From Calditrichales bacterium MX18-03 (GTDB lineage: Bacteria > Bacillota > Clostridia > Lutisporales > Lutisporaceae), in assembly GCA_021083345.1 (NCBI GenBank), contig JAJGRE010000002.1:124001-188000 (forward strand): 64,000 nt of DNA, in the 5' to 3' direction. Positions within the stretch are counted from its first letter, which is position 1, and the number at the start of each line of letters is the position of its first letter. Shown here piece after piece: positions 36,398 to 44,773 of this stretch. The notes beneath the pieces are model-generated. The model worked only from the letters and a program-made list of their open reading frames with translations. It made no database searches and was not told the origin of the DNA. The translations under genes and the position numbers were made by a program.

Positions 36398-37940
36398 AGT
36401 TCCCTATTATATTTCTAATTGTATGTGGAACATTTTTTATTATGTCACCTGCTGTCAGTCCATATTCACCATTTTTTTCCGCAGCTGCATCACCGGCGGC
36501 ACCATGAATATATACACCGCAGACAGCAGCCTCCTTGGCTTTATAGCCTTGAGCGACAAAAGCGGCTATGATGCCCGCCAGTACATCTCCAGAACCGGCA
36601 GTCGCCATGCCGGGATTACCGGTAGGATTGATATAAAAAGTACCGTCAGGCAATGCGATAACCGTCCTGAAGCCCTTCAAGACAACGATGATGCCATATT
36701 GGCAAGCCAGCTTTCCTGCCAGCTCCAACCGGTCCCTTTGCACGACTGCAGCAGAACAGCCCAAAAGCCTTGCCATTTCTCCAGGATGGGGCGTTATGAT
36801 GATTTCTGCTTTTTTATTCTTCAGCACCGACATATCCTGTGCCAAAGCGTTTAAACCGTCAGCATCTATCACCAGCGATACTTCGCTTGATCTCACCAAT
36901 TCCGATACCACTTTCACGGTACCCTCTGCCGTGGTCAGTCCGGGTCCGATCAATAGGCTGTCGCTTTCCTTCAGGGATTCCTTTATCTGAGCAAGGCAAG
37001 CCTCCTGCAAGATGCCTGTCTCATTGTCTGCAAGCCCTTTGGTCATCACCTCCAGAACATGTGCACTCACTGCGTTCTGAACGCTCTCCGGCACTGCCAG
37101 CACGACTGTTCCTGCACCGCTCCTCAAGGCAGCTTCGGCTGACAGGATCCCAGACCCGGCCATTCCCTTGGAGCATGCAACGGCCAACACCCTGCCGTAG
37201 GTTCCCTTGTGGGTATTGCATCTTCTTTTCTTTAGAATGCCTTTAATGATATCCGGCTCCGTCAGGTTGATCTGCAAACCCGCTTCAGCAATAGCCTTTG
37301 CCGGAATGGATATGTCCGTCGTCACCAGCTTCCCGCATGCCTCAGGACCGTCATTGATAACCAGCCCCAGCTTCGGCAGCTGAAAAGTCACCGTCACGTC
37401 GGCCCGCACACATTCACTGTCAATAAAGCCCGTATCACTGTCCAGTCCCGATGGTATATCAACTGAAACCACAGGCTTTCCTGCAAGGTTCATTATCCCG
37501 ATGATTTTCCTGTAGAAGTCTGAAAGTGCCCCTCTGAAGCCTGTCCCAAGCAGTGCGTCCACAAGAAGAGCGCTTTTCCCTGCAATGGCTGCTGCAGAAG
37601 GCAATTCCGGCTCAGCAAGCTTGTAAACCGGAAGCTCCAGTTTCTGTATGATCTCCAGGTTGATCAGGGCATCCCCTTTAACCTTTGCTTCGTCGCCGCA
37701 CAGCAGCACCTCTACCTGCCAGCCCCGGTTGTGCAGCAGCCTGGCTATGACAAAGCCATCCCCGCCGTTGTTGCCTGTTCCGCAGAAAACAGCTGCTGCG
37801 CTGCGTTCAAGCTTCAAGGCTTCAATCTCCCGCACCGTTGCCGCAGCCGCGTTTTCCATCAGCACTACGCCGGGTATGCCGTAATCCTTAATTGATGTTT
37901 CGTCTAACTTCCTCATCTGACTGGAAGAGCAGATCTTCAA
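36396..37940 (-). CDS. nnr: Bifunctional NAD(P)H-hydrate repair enzyme
   Basis: A 514-residue two-domain enzyme. The N-terminal epimerase domain (about 1-210) has GTGNNGGDGFVIARLL. The C-terminal ADP-dependent dehydratase (about 225-505) has NPTGNPGMATAGSGDVLAG. Together they restore damaged NADH and NADPH hydrates. The start is a TTG at 37940 with AGGGG upstream, inside the end of acpS. The 53-base overlap implies coupling. A later ATG at residue 9 is an alternative start. Confidence 0.93.
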   Translation of the reverse strand: MKICSSSQMRKLDETSIKDYGIPGVVLMENAAAATVREIEALKLERSAAAVFCGTGNNGGDGFVIARLLHNRGWQVEVLLCGDEAKVKGDALINLEIIQKLELPVYKLAEPELPSAAAIAGKSALLVDALLGTGFRGALSDFYRKIIGIMNLAGKPVVSVDIPSGLDSDTGFIDSECVRADVTVTFQLPKLGLVINDGPEACGKLVTTDISIPAKAIAEAGLQINLTEPDIIKGILKKRRCNTHKGTYGRVLAVACSKGMAGSGILSAEAALRSGAGTVVLAVPESVQNAVSAHVLEVMTKGLADNETGILQEACLAQIKESLKESDSLLIGPGLTTAEGTVKVVSELVRSSEVSLVIDADGLNALAQDMSVLKNKKAEIIITPHPGEMARLLGCSAAVVQRDRLELAGKLACQYGIIVVLKGFRTVIALPDGTFYINPTGNPGMATAGSGDVLAGIIAAFVAQGYKAKEAAVCGVYIHGAAGDAAAEKNGEYGLTAGDIIKNVPHTIRNIIGN

Positions 37941-38334
37941 TGGCTATCCCCTGCCTTTCCGCTGCCATCTCGGCAACTGCTGTTGCCGTAGCAAAGTCCC
38001 TGGAGTGTGATATGGTTACATGGATCTCACCGATCCCGTTCTCCTCCACAAAGCGTCTAACGCCGCCGCTGAGCCTCACGATGGGTTTGCCGATTGCGCA
38101 GCGCAGTATCTCGATATCCCGCCACCGGAAACCGCTGAGCCCGGTGCCCAGTGCTTTCAGCACCGCTTCCTTGGCAGAGAAGCCTGCTGCAATATGCTGC
38201 GCATTCATATTCCGCTTTTTATAATAATCCAATTCCTGCTGTGTGAACATTCGTTCCAAAAAACCCGGATTCCGGGTCATTGCCTTCTTGACTCTTTTTA
38301 TCTCAATAATGTCAGTTCCGATACCGTAGATCAT
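37888..38334 (-). CDS. acpS: Holo-[acyl-carrier-protein] synthase
   Basis: A 148-residue phosphopantetheinyl transferase that activates acyl carrier protein. The Mg ligands are Asp8 in GIGTDIIEI and Glu56 in FSAKEAVLKALGTG. The HVTISHSRD segment near the end is typical. A GAGGAGG site precedes the ATG. It begins the acpS-nnr-(lipoprotein)-alr-mazEF block. It is about 25 residues longer at the C-terminus than the usual 120-residue enzyme. Confidence 0.93.
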   Translation of the reverse strand: MIYGIGTDIIEIKRVKKAMTRNPGFLERMFTQQELDYYKKRNMNAQHIAAGFSAKEAVLKALGTGLSGFRWRDIEILRCAIGKPIVRLSGGVRRFVEENGIGEIHVTISHSRDFATATAVAEMAAERQGIAIEDLLFQSDEEVRRNIN

Positions 38335-38433
38335 GCATCCACCTCCTCGTTAAAAATACCTATGACTATTATTCTACATTTTCATACATTTTCCTTTCAA
38401 GCCGTTGAATTTTAAGATACGAAATGAAAACAA

Positions 38434-38466
38434 AAAAAGCTCAGACTCACCGGTCTAAGCCTTTTT
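38434..38466. terminator. Terminator after the GDT1-like gene
   Basis: An imperfect stem pairs AAGCTCAGAC with GTCTAAGCCTT, with A- and T-runs on both sides. Confidence 0.75.
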
Positions 38467-38470
38467 GTCC

Positions 38471-38773
38471 TTATCTTCTCAACAAGCCCGAAAGGATGCC
38501 GGGTGCACTTTCCTTCAGCACCACGATACCGATTCCGAGAAAAAGGATGCCTGCAATAAACTGCAGATAGTTGGTTGGAATATACCGGGTGACCACCCCG
38601 CCAAAAGCTGCCCCTATGAAGGTGACCAGAATCAATGCCAGAGCAGCACCAAAAAAAATCGGTACAGGACTTTTGTGGGTTGCCACCAGGGTAAAAACCG
38701 CCAGCTGGGTTTTGTCTCCCAGCTCAGCCAGGAACAGGACCCCGAAGGCCATCATGAACAGCTTCCAATTCAT
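38471..38773 (-). CDS. GDT1/TMEM165 family divalent cation transporter, half-size
   Basis: A 100-residue membrane protein with three hydrophobic segments and a single E-x-G-D-K-T motif (ELGDKT, residues 17-22). Full-length GDT1 proteins carry two such repeats and move Mn2+ or Ca2+. A single-repeat form would need to pair as a dimer. No second half is adjacent in this window. The gene is monocistronic, between acpS and a coiled-coil gene. Confidence 0.82.
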   Translation of the reverse strand: MNWKLFMMAFGVLFLAELGDKTQLAVFTLVATHKSPVPIFFGAALALILVTFIGAAFGGVVTRYIPTNYLQFIAGILFLGIGIVVLKESAPGILSGLLRR

Positions 38774-38847
38774 TGTATCACTCCAGAAAAATTATTGCGG
38801 AACAGACTGGTTTGTCTACCCACAGTATTCTCCCCGAGTCCGCTTTT

Positions 38848-39450
38848 TTATTCATCCTTCATAAATCTCTCATCAAAGCGGTCAATATCTGCCGCACCCA
38901 GCATCCCGTGAATAAAGTTGTACAGCTTGTTGACCCGCTCATCCAGCTCAACTTTTTTCTGAATCAATGCCCCCAGCTTCTGCCTCAGCTCGTTGACCTC
39001 CTGCTGACATTTTTCAGAGTCGCTTTTGTGCTCGTTGATCAGTTCATATGCCCGCTTGATGGTCTCCTTCAGCAGTTCCGTATTCTGCGTGTTGATCAGG
39101 CCGGGCAGCGTCTCCCCTTCCTCCAGCAGCTCCGGAATCCGTTTGTTGATGCCCAGTAACTCCTTCTGTGCCTCTTCCAGCTTGGGTATCGCTGCCCCAT
39201 TGTTGTTGTCGTTGATATCATTGGAGAGATACAGGATCTTGTTCATCACAATCTTTTTTCTTTTTTCCATCTCCCGCAGCTCGGCTTCGCAGTTTTTTTC
39301 GCGGTTGATCAGTTCTTCCAGCTTTTCGGCGGATTTGGTCAGGTTCTTGGTCTTGAAATTGTTGAAGAGCTGCAGCCATTCGGGTGTATAGATCAACAAC
39401 GGTATCTTGTTTCGTTTGACGATATTGTCCTTAAAATCAATGCTTTTCAC
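38848..39450 (-). CDS. Coiled-coil protein, unknown function
   Basis: A 200-residue, highly charged soluble protein. Heptad patterns run through about residues 35-75 and 95-180, with Asn-rich linkers (NDINDNNNG). There is no signal or membrane segment. I do not recognise the family. The GTG start at 39450 follows GAGGGAT. Confidence 0.6.
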   Translation of the reverse strand: MKSIDFKDNIVKRNKIPLLIYTPEWLQLFNNFKTKNLTKSAEKLEELINREKNCEAELREMEKRKKIVMNKILYLSNDINDNNNGAAIPKLEEAQKELLGINKRIPELLEEGETLPGLINTQNTELLKETIKRAYELINEHKSDSEKCQQEVNELRQKLGALIQKKVELDERVNKLYNFIHGMLGAADIDRFDERFMKDE

Positions 39451-39553
39451 GGGTTATCCCTCTCCCATCCGCGGATTGCGTTCCGGACTTACGTATGTTC
39501 TTTACATATATCATATATCGGCTGTTTCCATGCCGGTATTTACATAAAGCTTC

Positions 39554-41221
39554 TTATCCCTGCTGCTTCATGTCATCTTCTACGGCTCGGTAGGTCTTGT
39601 ATCCCCCGCTCAGGTTCCGGACCTTCTTGAAGCCATTCTGCATGAGGATACGTACCCCTATGTAGGAGCGCAGTCCCACCTGGCAGTTGACGATGATCTC
39701 CTTATCCTTTGGAAGCTCGCCATGGCGGTTCCTCAGCTGCCCCAGCGGGATGTTAACGGCATTGGGGATATGCCCCTGCTCATACTCAAAGGGTTCGCGC
39801 ACATCCAGCAAGAAGGTTTCCTGCAGATCGGCCTGCATGGCCTCTTGCCAATAAGCAACCTTCACATCACCGTTCAGTACATTGCTGCCCACATAACCCG
39901 CCATATTGACGGGATCCTTGGCGGAAGAAAACGGTGGTGCATAGGAAAGCTCCAGCTCTTGCAGGTCATGGACGTGCATCCTGTGCCTTATGGCTGTTGC
40001 CAGAAGGTCGATTCTTTTGTCCACCCCGTCGAATCCAACGATCTGAGCGCCCAACACGACCCCCTCCGGTGAATAAATGGTCTTGATGGCCATGACGCTT
40101 CCTCCCGGATAGTAGCCGGCATGGGATGCGGAGTGGGTAATGGTTGTTATATAGGGCTTACCTAGCTTTTTCAAGGTTTTCTCGTTGGCGCCGGTGACTG
40201 CCGCAGCCAGATCAAATACCTTGGCAATGGCTGTCCCTTGCGTTCCTTTGTAGGTTTCACGCCTGCCTGTAATATTATCGGCGACGATCCTGCCCTGCTT
40301 GTTTGCCGGTCCCGCCAGCGGAATCAGCACCGGATTGCCGCTGACATAATCCGTTACCTCAATGGCATCCCCCAACGCATAAATATAAGGATCAGAGGTC
40401 AGCAGGCATTCATCCACCTTGATTCCCCCCGTCACGCCCAGCTCCAGCCCCGCCTCCTTGGCCAGCCGGTTGTTTGGCCGTACCCCGATTGAAAGGATGA
40501 CCATATCGGCGGGTATCCTTTTTCCGCTTTGCAATTCCACCACAGTCCGGTTACCTTCGGTTTCGAAGGCTTTGACGCCGTCCTTCAAATGCAGCCTGCA
40601 GCCTTTGCTGCGCAGATGGTTATGAAGGATAGCCGCCATCTCATAATCCAAGGGTGCCATCACCTGGTCCAGCGCCTCGGCAAGGTCCACTTCCAGTCCG
40701 GCTTCCCTCAGGTTTTCCGCCATTTCCAGGCCGATGAATCCGCCGCCCACCACAACGGCCTTGGACGGCTTGCTGCTGTCAATGAAAGACTTGATGGCAT
40801 CGGTATCCGGAATATCCCTGATGGTATGGATATTAGGGCCGTCAATCCCCGGTATGGGCGGCTTCATGGGATTGGCCCCGGTGGACAGCACCAGGACATC
40901 GTAGCTTTCCTCATATTCGCTTTGGTCTCTCAGATTCCTGACGCGTACCCTCCTGTTTTCCCTGTCTATTGCCACAACCTCTGAAAGGTCTCTGACGTCA
41001 ATGTTGAAACGGGCTTTCATGGCTTGTGCCGTCTGCACCAGCAGGTTCTTTCTTTCTTTGATGGCACCGCCTATATAGTAGGGAAGTCCGCAGTTGGCGA
41101 AGGATATATACTGGCCCTTTTCAAAAAGGATTATCGTGGCCTGCTCATCCACCCGCCTCAGCCTTGCAGCTGCCGATGCCCCTCCGGCAACACCGCCTAC
41201 AATCACAACCTTTTTCGACAT
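39554..41221 (-). CDS. CoA-disulfide reductase with C-terminal rhodanese domain
   Basis: A 555-residue FAD protein of the CoADR-RHD type, which reduces CoA disulfide or CoA persulfide with NAD(P)H. The FAD motif is VIVGGVAGGASAAARLR at residues 6-22. The redox-active cysteine is Cys44 in SFANCGLPYY. The second dinucleotide motif is VVVGGGFIGLEMAE. The rhodanese domain (about 465-550) has its cysteine in VNCQVGLRS. A TTGACA-N17-TATAAT promoter is overlapped at the transcript start by an inverted repeat also found before ccdA. Confidence 0.9.
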   Translation of the reverse strand: MSKKVVIVGGVAGGASAAARLRRVDEQATIILFEKGQYISFANCGLPYYIGGAIKERKNLLVQTAQAMKARFNIDVRDLSEVVAIDRENRRVRVRNLRDQSEYEESYDVLVLSTGANPMKPPIPGIDGPNIHTIRDIPDTDAIKSFIDSSKPSKAVVVGGGFIGLEMAENLREAGLEVDLAEALDQVMAPLDYEMAAILHNHLRSKGCRLHLKDGVKAFETEGNRTVVELQSGKRIPADMVILSIGVRPNNRLAKEAGLELGVTGGIKVDECLLTSDPYIYALGDAIEVTDYVSGNPVLIPLAGPANKQGRIVADNITGRRETYKGTQGTAIAKVFDLAAAVTGANEKTLKKLGKPYITTITHSASHAGYYPGGSVMAIKTIYSPEGVVLGAQIVGFDGVDKRIDLLATAIRHRMHVHDLQELELSYAPPFSSAKDPVNMAGYVGSNVLNGDVKVAYWQEAMQADLQETFLLDVREPFEYEQGHIPNAVNIPLGQLRNRHGELPKDKEIIVNCQVGLRSYIGVRILMQNGFKKVRNLSGGYKTYRAVEDDMKQQG

Positions 41222-41245
41222 ATGCTACCTCCTCCGTCTATTTCA

Positions 41246-41266
41246 ATATACCTGTATGGGGTATAT
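41246..41266. promoter_or_regulatory. CsoR/CstR-like operator, copy at the CoADR promoter
   Basis: ATATACC-N5-GGGGTATAT. It sits directly downstream of the -10 box, where a bound repressor would block initiation. The same pattern and spacing occur at 42651-42671. The regulator class is inferred from the TACC/GGTA dyad and the target gene type. Confidence 0.65.
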
Positions 41267-41270
41267 TTCC

Positions 41271-41299
41271 ATTATATTTCTCTTTATCCGGCCTGTCAA
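41271..41299 (-). promoter_or_regulatory. Sigma-A promoter of the CoADR gene
   Basis: TTGACA (41299-41294), 17-base spacer and TATAAT (41276-41271) on the minus strand; the -35 overlaps the trpS stop codon. Confidence 0.88.
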
Positions 41300-42294
41300 T
41301 CTCCGTAATACGCGATGGACATGGCTTCCCGTACTTCCCGCATCGTCTCCTTTGCAGCTTCCCGGGCTTTCATAGTTCCTTGCATCAAGAGCTCACTGAC
41401 GGTTTCTTTTCTGCTTTCATAATAGTTCCTGCGCTCACGGATGGGTGCAAGCAGTCCTTCAAGGCAGTTTACCAGCTGTCCCTTGCACGCAACACAACCG
41501 ATACCGCCTGCCTTGCAGCGCACTGCGATATCCTGAGCCTCTGCTGCATTGAAAGCTGTATGGTAGCTATACACCGTACAGATAGATGGATTTCCCTTAT
41601 CCGTCGCTTTGATCCTTCCGGGATCCGTGACGGCAGAAAAAGCCTTCTGCTTCACAGCGGCAGGCGTATCCGCCAAATAGATGCCGTTTCCCAGGCTCTT
41701 CCCCATTTTGGCGTTGCCGTCCAGTCCCACCAGTCGGGGAACGCTGCTGAGAAGTGCTTCCGGTTCCGTCAGTACCGGCTTATACAGCTCATTAAACCGT
41801 CTGACGATCTTTCTTGTCAGCTCGATGTGGGGCAGCTGGTCCTCCCCTACAGGCACCAGGTCTGCTTTGCAGAAGGTAATGTCGGCTGCCTGGCTTACAG
41901 GATAGCCCAGAAAACCGTACATGATGTCCTTATACCCGTACTGCTGAACTTCAGTCTTGACCGTAGGATTATGCCTGAGGCTGTTGACTGTCACGAACAT
42001 GCTGTAGAAGATGGTCAGCTCTGCAATTTCTGGAACCAGCGACTGTATAAAAAGGACGGACTTTTCGGGGTCCAGCCCCACTGAAAGATTGTCCAGCGCA
42101 ACATTCATAACATCACGGGATAGGTTCTCCGGTCTGTCGAAATGCGTTGTCAGCGCTTGCACATCCGCAATGATGATAAAATTCTCATACGTATCCTGCA
42201 GCTTGACACGGTTTGCCAGACTGCCCAAATAGTGTCCCAGGTGGAGCTGTCCTGTGGGACGGTCCCCTGTCAGAATTCTTTTTTTCTTTTCCAT
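41296..42294 (-). CDS. trpS: Tryptophan--tRNA ligase
   Basis: A 332-residue class I synthetase. The HIGH motif is HLGH at residues 18-21 after GDRPTGQL, and the KMSKS motif is KMGKS in LDGNAKMGKSLGN. Length is normal. ATG 42294 is set by GGAGG nine bases upstream. The longer open frame to 42471 runs through the T-box leader and is not protein. Expression should rise when tRNA-Trp is uncharged. Confidence 0.95.
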   Translation of the reverse strand: MEKKKRILTGDRPTGQLHLGHYLGSLANRVKLQDTYENFIIIADVQALTTHFDRPENLSRDVMNVALDNLSVGLDPEKSVLFIQSLVPEIAELTIFYSMFVTVNSLRHNPTVKTEVQQYGYKDIMYGFLGYPVSQAADITFCKADLVPVGEDQLPHIELTRKIVRRFNELYKPVLTEPEALLSSVPRLVGLDGNAKMGKSLGNGIYLADTPAAVKQKAFSAVTDPGRIKATDKGNPSICTVYSYHTAFNAAEAQDIAVRCKAGGIGCVACKGQLVNCLEGLLAPIRERRNYYESRKETVSELLMQGTMKAREAAKETMREVREAMSIAYYGD

Positions 42295-42317
42295 GTTTTT
42301 CATCCTCCAAAAAATAA

Positions 42318-42574
42318 TAAAAGCATCTGCCCTGCTATGGGACAAATGCTTGCGGTGCCACCCAAATTGCCTGCAAAACAGGCCTCTCTGCCGGATACCA
42401 TCATATCCGCTTCCCTTTAACGGCGGAAAACCGTCAGTCCCTACCTTCATACGAAATCGGGCCGCTCTCATAGGACCATTCCATACCGCTTCCTTGCCTG
42501 CTCACAGCAGCCGCAGGCTCTCTGAAAATTCAGCCGTATGTACTCTCCCTACTCATTGATTTAAATTCTTCTTT
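42318..42574 (-). promoter_or_regulatory. T-box leader of trpS (Trp specifier UGG)
   Basis: The conserved T-box GGGTGGCACCGC is at 42363-42352. The terminator AAGCATTTGTCC/GCAGATGCTTTT follows, and an AGGGAGAGTA stem I start is near 42550. A UGG specifier is available at 42478-42476 in GAATGGTCC. Uncharged tRNA-Trp binding would favour the antiterminator. Confidence 0.9.
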
Positions 42575-42580
42575 GCCCTT

Positions 42581-42609
42581 ATTATATGCATCCTGAAAGC
42601 AAAAATCAA
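42581..42609 (-). promoter_or_regulatory. Promoter of the trpS T-box transcript
   Basis: TTGATT (42609-42604), 17-base spacer and TATAAT (42586-42581) on the minus strand. Confidence 0.85.
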
Positions 42610-42650
42610 GTAGCCGGCAGATTATTTTTCGACCGGTTTACAGAACCAAA

Positions 42651-42671
42651 ATATACCCATTCGGGGTATAC
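42651..42671. promoter_or_regulatory. CsoR/CstR-like operator, copy at ccdA-tlpA
   Basis: ATATACC-N5-GGGGTATAC, the same spacing as at 41246. A weak TCGACC-N17-TATACC promoter would put its -10 inside the dyad. It lies 97 bases before the ccdA start. Confidence 0.6.
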
Positions 42672-42767
42672 GTTCTTCACAAAATCTTCACAACTCACCT
42701 GCATTTTTGTAGTATACTATTATTACATTATTCAGATGACAATATGATTATGAGGCAGGTGAATGTA

Positions 42768-43472
42768 TTGAACGAAATATCTCTTCTTCTGGCGTTTTCA
42801 GCCGGACTGCTGTCCTTTTTATCACCCTGCGTCCTCCCCCTGGTACCGGCTTATATTACCTTCCTGACCGGTTCGGCGGCAGCAGAGCTGAAAGAAAACA
42901 AGCTGAAGCTTTATACCCTTTACAAAGCCCTGGGCTTTGTCATCGGCTTTTCCATTGTTTTTATCGTCATGGGGATCTCCATTACCTCCATCGGCAAGTT
43001 TCTGATACGGAACCAGCTCCTCTTCAGAAAAGTCGGCGGTATCCTGATTATCCTGTTCGGCATCCATACCACCGGCCTAATCAAAATAAAGGCCCTTTAT
43101 TATGAAAAGCGCCTGATGCCCTTTGAAAAACTGAACAAAGGCATCAGCTCGATCCTGATCGGCATGGCTTTTGCAGCGGGTTGGACGCCTTGCGTCGGTC
43201 CAATCCTGTCTTCCATACTGATTTATGCCGGAAGCATGGAAACCATCGGCACAGGGGCATCGCTGCTGGTCGCTTACTCAGCCGGCCTGGCTGTCCCTTT
43301 CCTGTTAACAGCGCTGGCTATCGGAAGCTTCAGCCATTATTTCAAGAAAATGTCCCGGCACCTCAATACAATTTCCATCATCAGCGGTGTCCTTCTGATC
43401 GTAATGGGCATACTGATCTACAGCAACAAGCTGGCCAGCCTGGGCAGCTTCATGAGTCCATTCGGACTCTAA
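42768..43472 (+). CDS. ccdA: CcdA-type membrane thiol-disulfide transporter
   Basis: A 234-residue protein with six membrane segments that carries electrons from cytoplasmic thioredoxin to extracytoplasmic thiol proteins. The cysteines lie in FLSPCVLPLVPAY and GWTPCVGPILSS. The TTG at 42768 gives the usual N-terminus (NEISLLLAF) and follows GGCAGGTG. The partner tlpA begins 28 bases downstream. No cytochrome c maturation gene is nearby, so general thiol reduction is likelier. Confidence 0.9.
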   Translation: MNEISLLLAFSAGLLSFLSPCVLPLVPAYITFLTGSAAAELKENKLKLYTLYKALGFVIGFSIVFIVMGISITSIGKFLIRNQLLFRKVGGILIILFGIHTTGLIKIKALYYEKRLMPFEKLNKGISSILIGMAFAAGWTPCVGPILSSILIYAGSMETIGTGASLLVAYSAGLAVPFLLTALAIGSFSHYFKKMSRHLNTISIISGVLLIVMGILIYSNKLASLGSFMSPFGL

Positions 43473-43500
43473 CAATTTTATAAACCGGAGGTTTGAATTT

Positions 43501-44091
43501 ATGAAGAAAAATGCTGTTATCTGGGTTGTAGCTGCCATTCTTGTAGCTATTGCCGTTTTTACCGTAACCAACTATAATAAGCAAGCCGTATTGGTACCGC
43601 CTACGCCGCCCGCTGCATCGGAGCCGGCCCCCGCCGAAGGGGAAACCTCCTCAGGGCAGGCTGCCGATAACCGGCTGAACCTTCTGGAAGCGCCTTATGA
43701 TTTTACGCTGGAGGATCTGAACGGAAACAAAGTGAAGCTCAGCAGCTTCAAGGGCAAGAAAATCTTCATCAATTTCTGGACCACCTGGTGCCCTTACTGC
43801 GTTGAAGAAATGCCAGACATAGAAAAGCTGTATCAGGAAACAAAGGACGGCGATCTGGTCATCTTGACCATCAATTCAGGTGAAAGCAAGAAAACGGCTC
43901 AGGAGTTCATAGAGAAGAAAGGCTTCACATTCCCCGTACTGCTGGATATCGACGGAAAGGTCTCCCAGCTTTATGAGGTTGCCTATCTGCCTACCTCATA
44001 CTTTATCGACAGTGAAGGCTATCTGGTCAAAGGCGTCACACAAGGCTTATCCCTGGAAGCCATGAAAGCTTATGTGGATGCCTTGGATTAG
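43501..44091 (+). CDS. TlpA-like membrane-anchored thioredoxin
   Basis: A 196-residue protein. An N-terminal membrane anchor (about 6-22) and a Pro/Ala/Glu-rich linker precede a thioredoxin fold. The active site is WCPYC in NFWTTWCPYCVEEMPD. The PTSYFID segment holds the cis-proline. It is expected to be kept reduced by the adjacent CcdA and to act on extracytoplasmic substrates. A CGGAGG site precedes the ATG. Confidence 0.9.
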   Translation: MKKNAVIWVVAAILVAIAVFTVTNYNKQAVLVPPTPPAASEPAPAEGETSSGQAADNRLNLLEAPYDFTLEDLNGNKVKLSSFKGKKIFINFWTTWCPYCVEEMPDIEKLYQETKDGDLVILTINSGESKKTAQEFIEKKGFTFPVLLDIDGKVSQLYEVAYLPTSYFIDSEGYLVKGVTQGLSLEAMKAYVDALD

Positions 44092-44184
44092 AAAAAATTG
44101 TATAGCATCTGTTGAGATTTTGATATAATAATAAGGATGAAAAGGAGCAGCCAATGGCTGCGCTTCTGAGGAAAGGATGAATAC

Positions 44185-44718
44185 ATGATGAGCAACAACC
44201 CCATCGTTACCATTGAAATGGAAAAGGGCGGCGAAATCAAGCTTGAGCTGTATCCCCACATTGCCCCTGCATCGGTGAACAACTTCATATCCCTTGCCAG
44301 CCAGGGCTACTATGACGGTCTTATCTTCCACAGGGTCATCCCCGGCTTCATGATCCAGGGAGGCTGCCCCCAGGGCAGCGGAACCGGCGGTCCCGGCTAC
44401 TGCATCAAGGGCGAGTTCCGGTCCAACGGCTTCGACAACAACCTGAAGCATGAAAGAGGCGTTATCTCCATGGCCCGGACGATGATACCGGATTCTGCGG
44501 GCTCACAGTTCTTCATCATGGTGGAGAATTCCCCCCACCTTGACGGGCAATATGCCGCCTTCGGACGTGTAATGGAAGGCATGGACGTAGCCGACCGCAT
44601 CGTAAAGTCGAAACGCAACCACATGGATAAGCCACTGGAAGACCAGAAAATGAAAAAGGTCACAGTGGAAACCTTCGGCGCAGACTACAGCCAGTTCGAA
44701 AAGCTGCCGGAAAGATAA
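44185..44718 (+). CDS. Peptidyl-prolyl cis-trans isomerase, cyclophilin type
   Basis: A 177-residue cytoplasmic cyclophilin. The active-site segment FHRVIPGFMIQGG (Arg of the FHRxI motif), the AGSQFFIM segment and LDGQYAAFGRV are present. Length is normal for bacterial PpiB. Promoter TGATATAAT is at 44121-44129. A terminator follows. It is not part of the ccdA-tlpA transcript with certainty, since 93 bases separate them. Confidence 0.93.
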   Translation: MMSNNPIVTIEMEKGGEIKLELYPHIAPASVNNFISLASQGYYDGLIFHRVIPGFMIQGGCPQGSGTGGPGYCIKGEFRSNGFDNNLKHERGVISMARTMIPDSAGSQFFIMVENSPHLDGQYAAFGRVMEGMDVADRIVKSKRNHMDKPLEDQKMKKVTVETFGADYSQFEKLPER

Positions 44719-44730
44719 AAAAGTCAAAAG

Positions 44731-44762
44731 AGTGGTAGGCACTTCAAAATGCCTACCACTTC
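44731..44762 (+). terminator. Terminator after the cyclophilin gene
   Basis: AGTGGTAGGCA and TGCCTACCACT enclose CTTCAAAA, followed by TCTATTT. Confidence 0.88.
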
Positions 44763-44773
44763 TATTTACTAAG

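Noticed and set aside
42295-42471. N-terminal extension of trpS
   Set aside because: The region is a T-box leader with core motif and terminator; the start at 42294 has the ribosome site.
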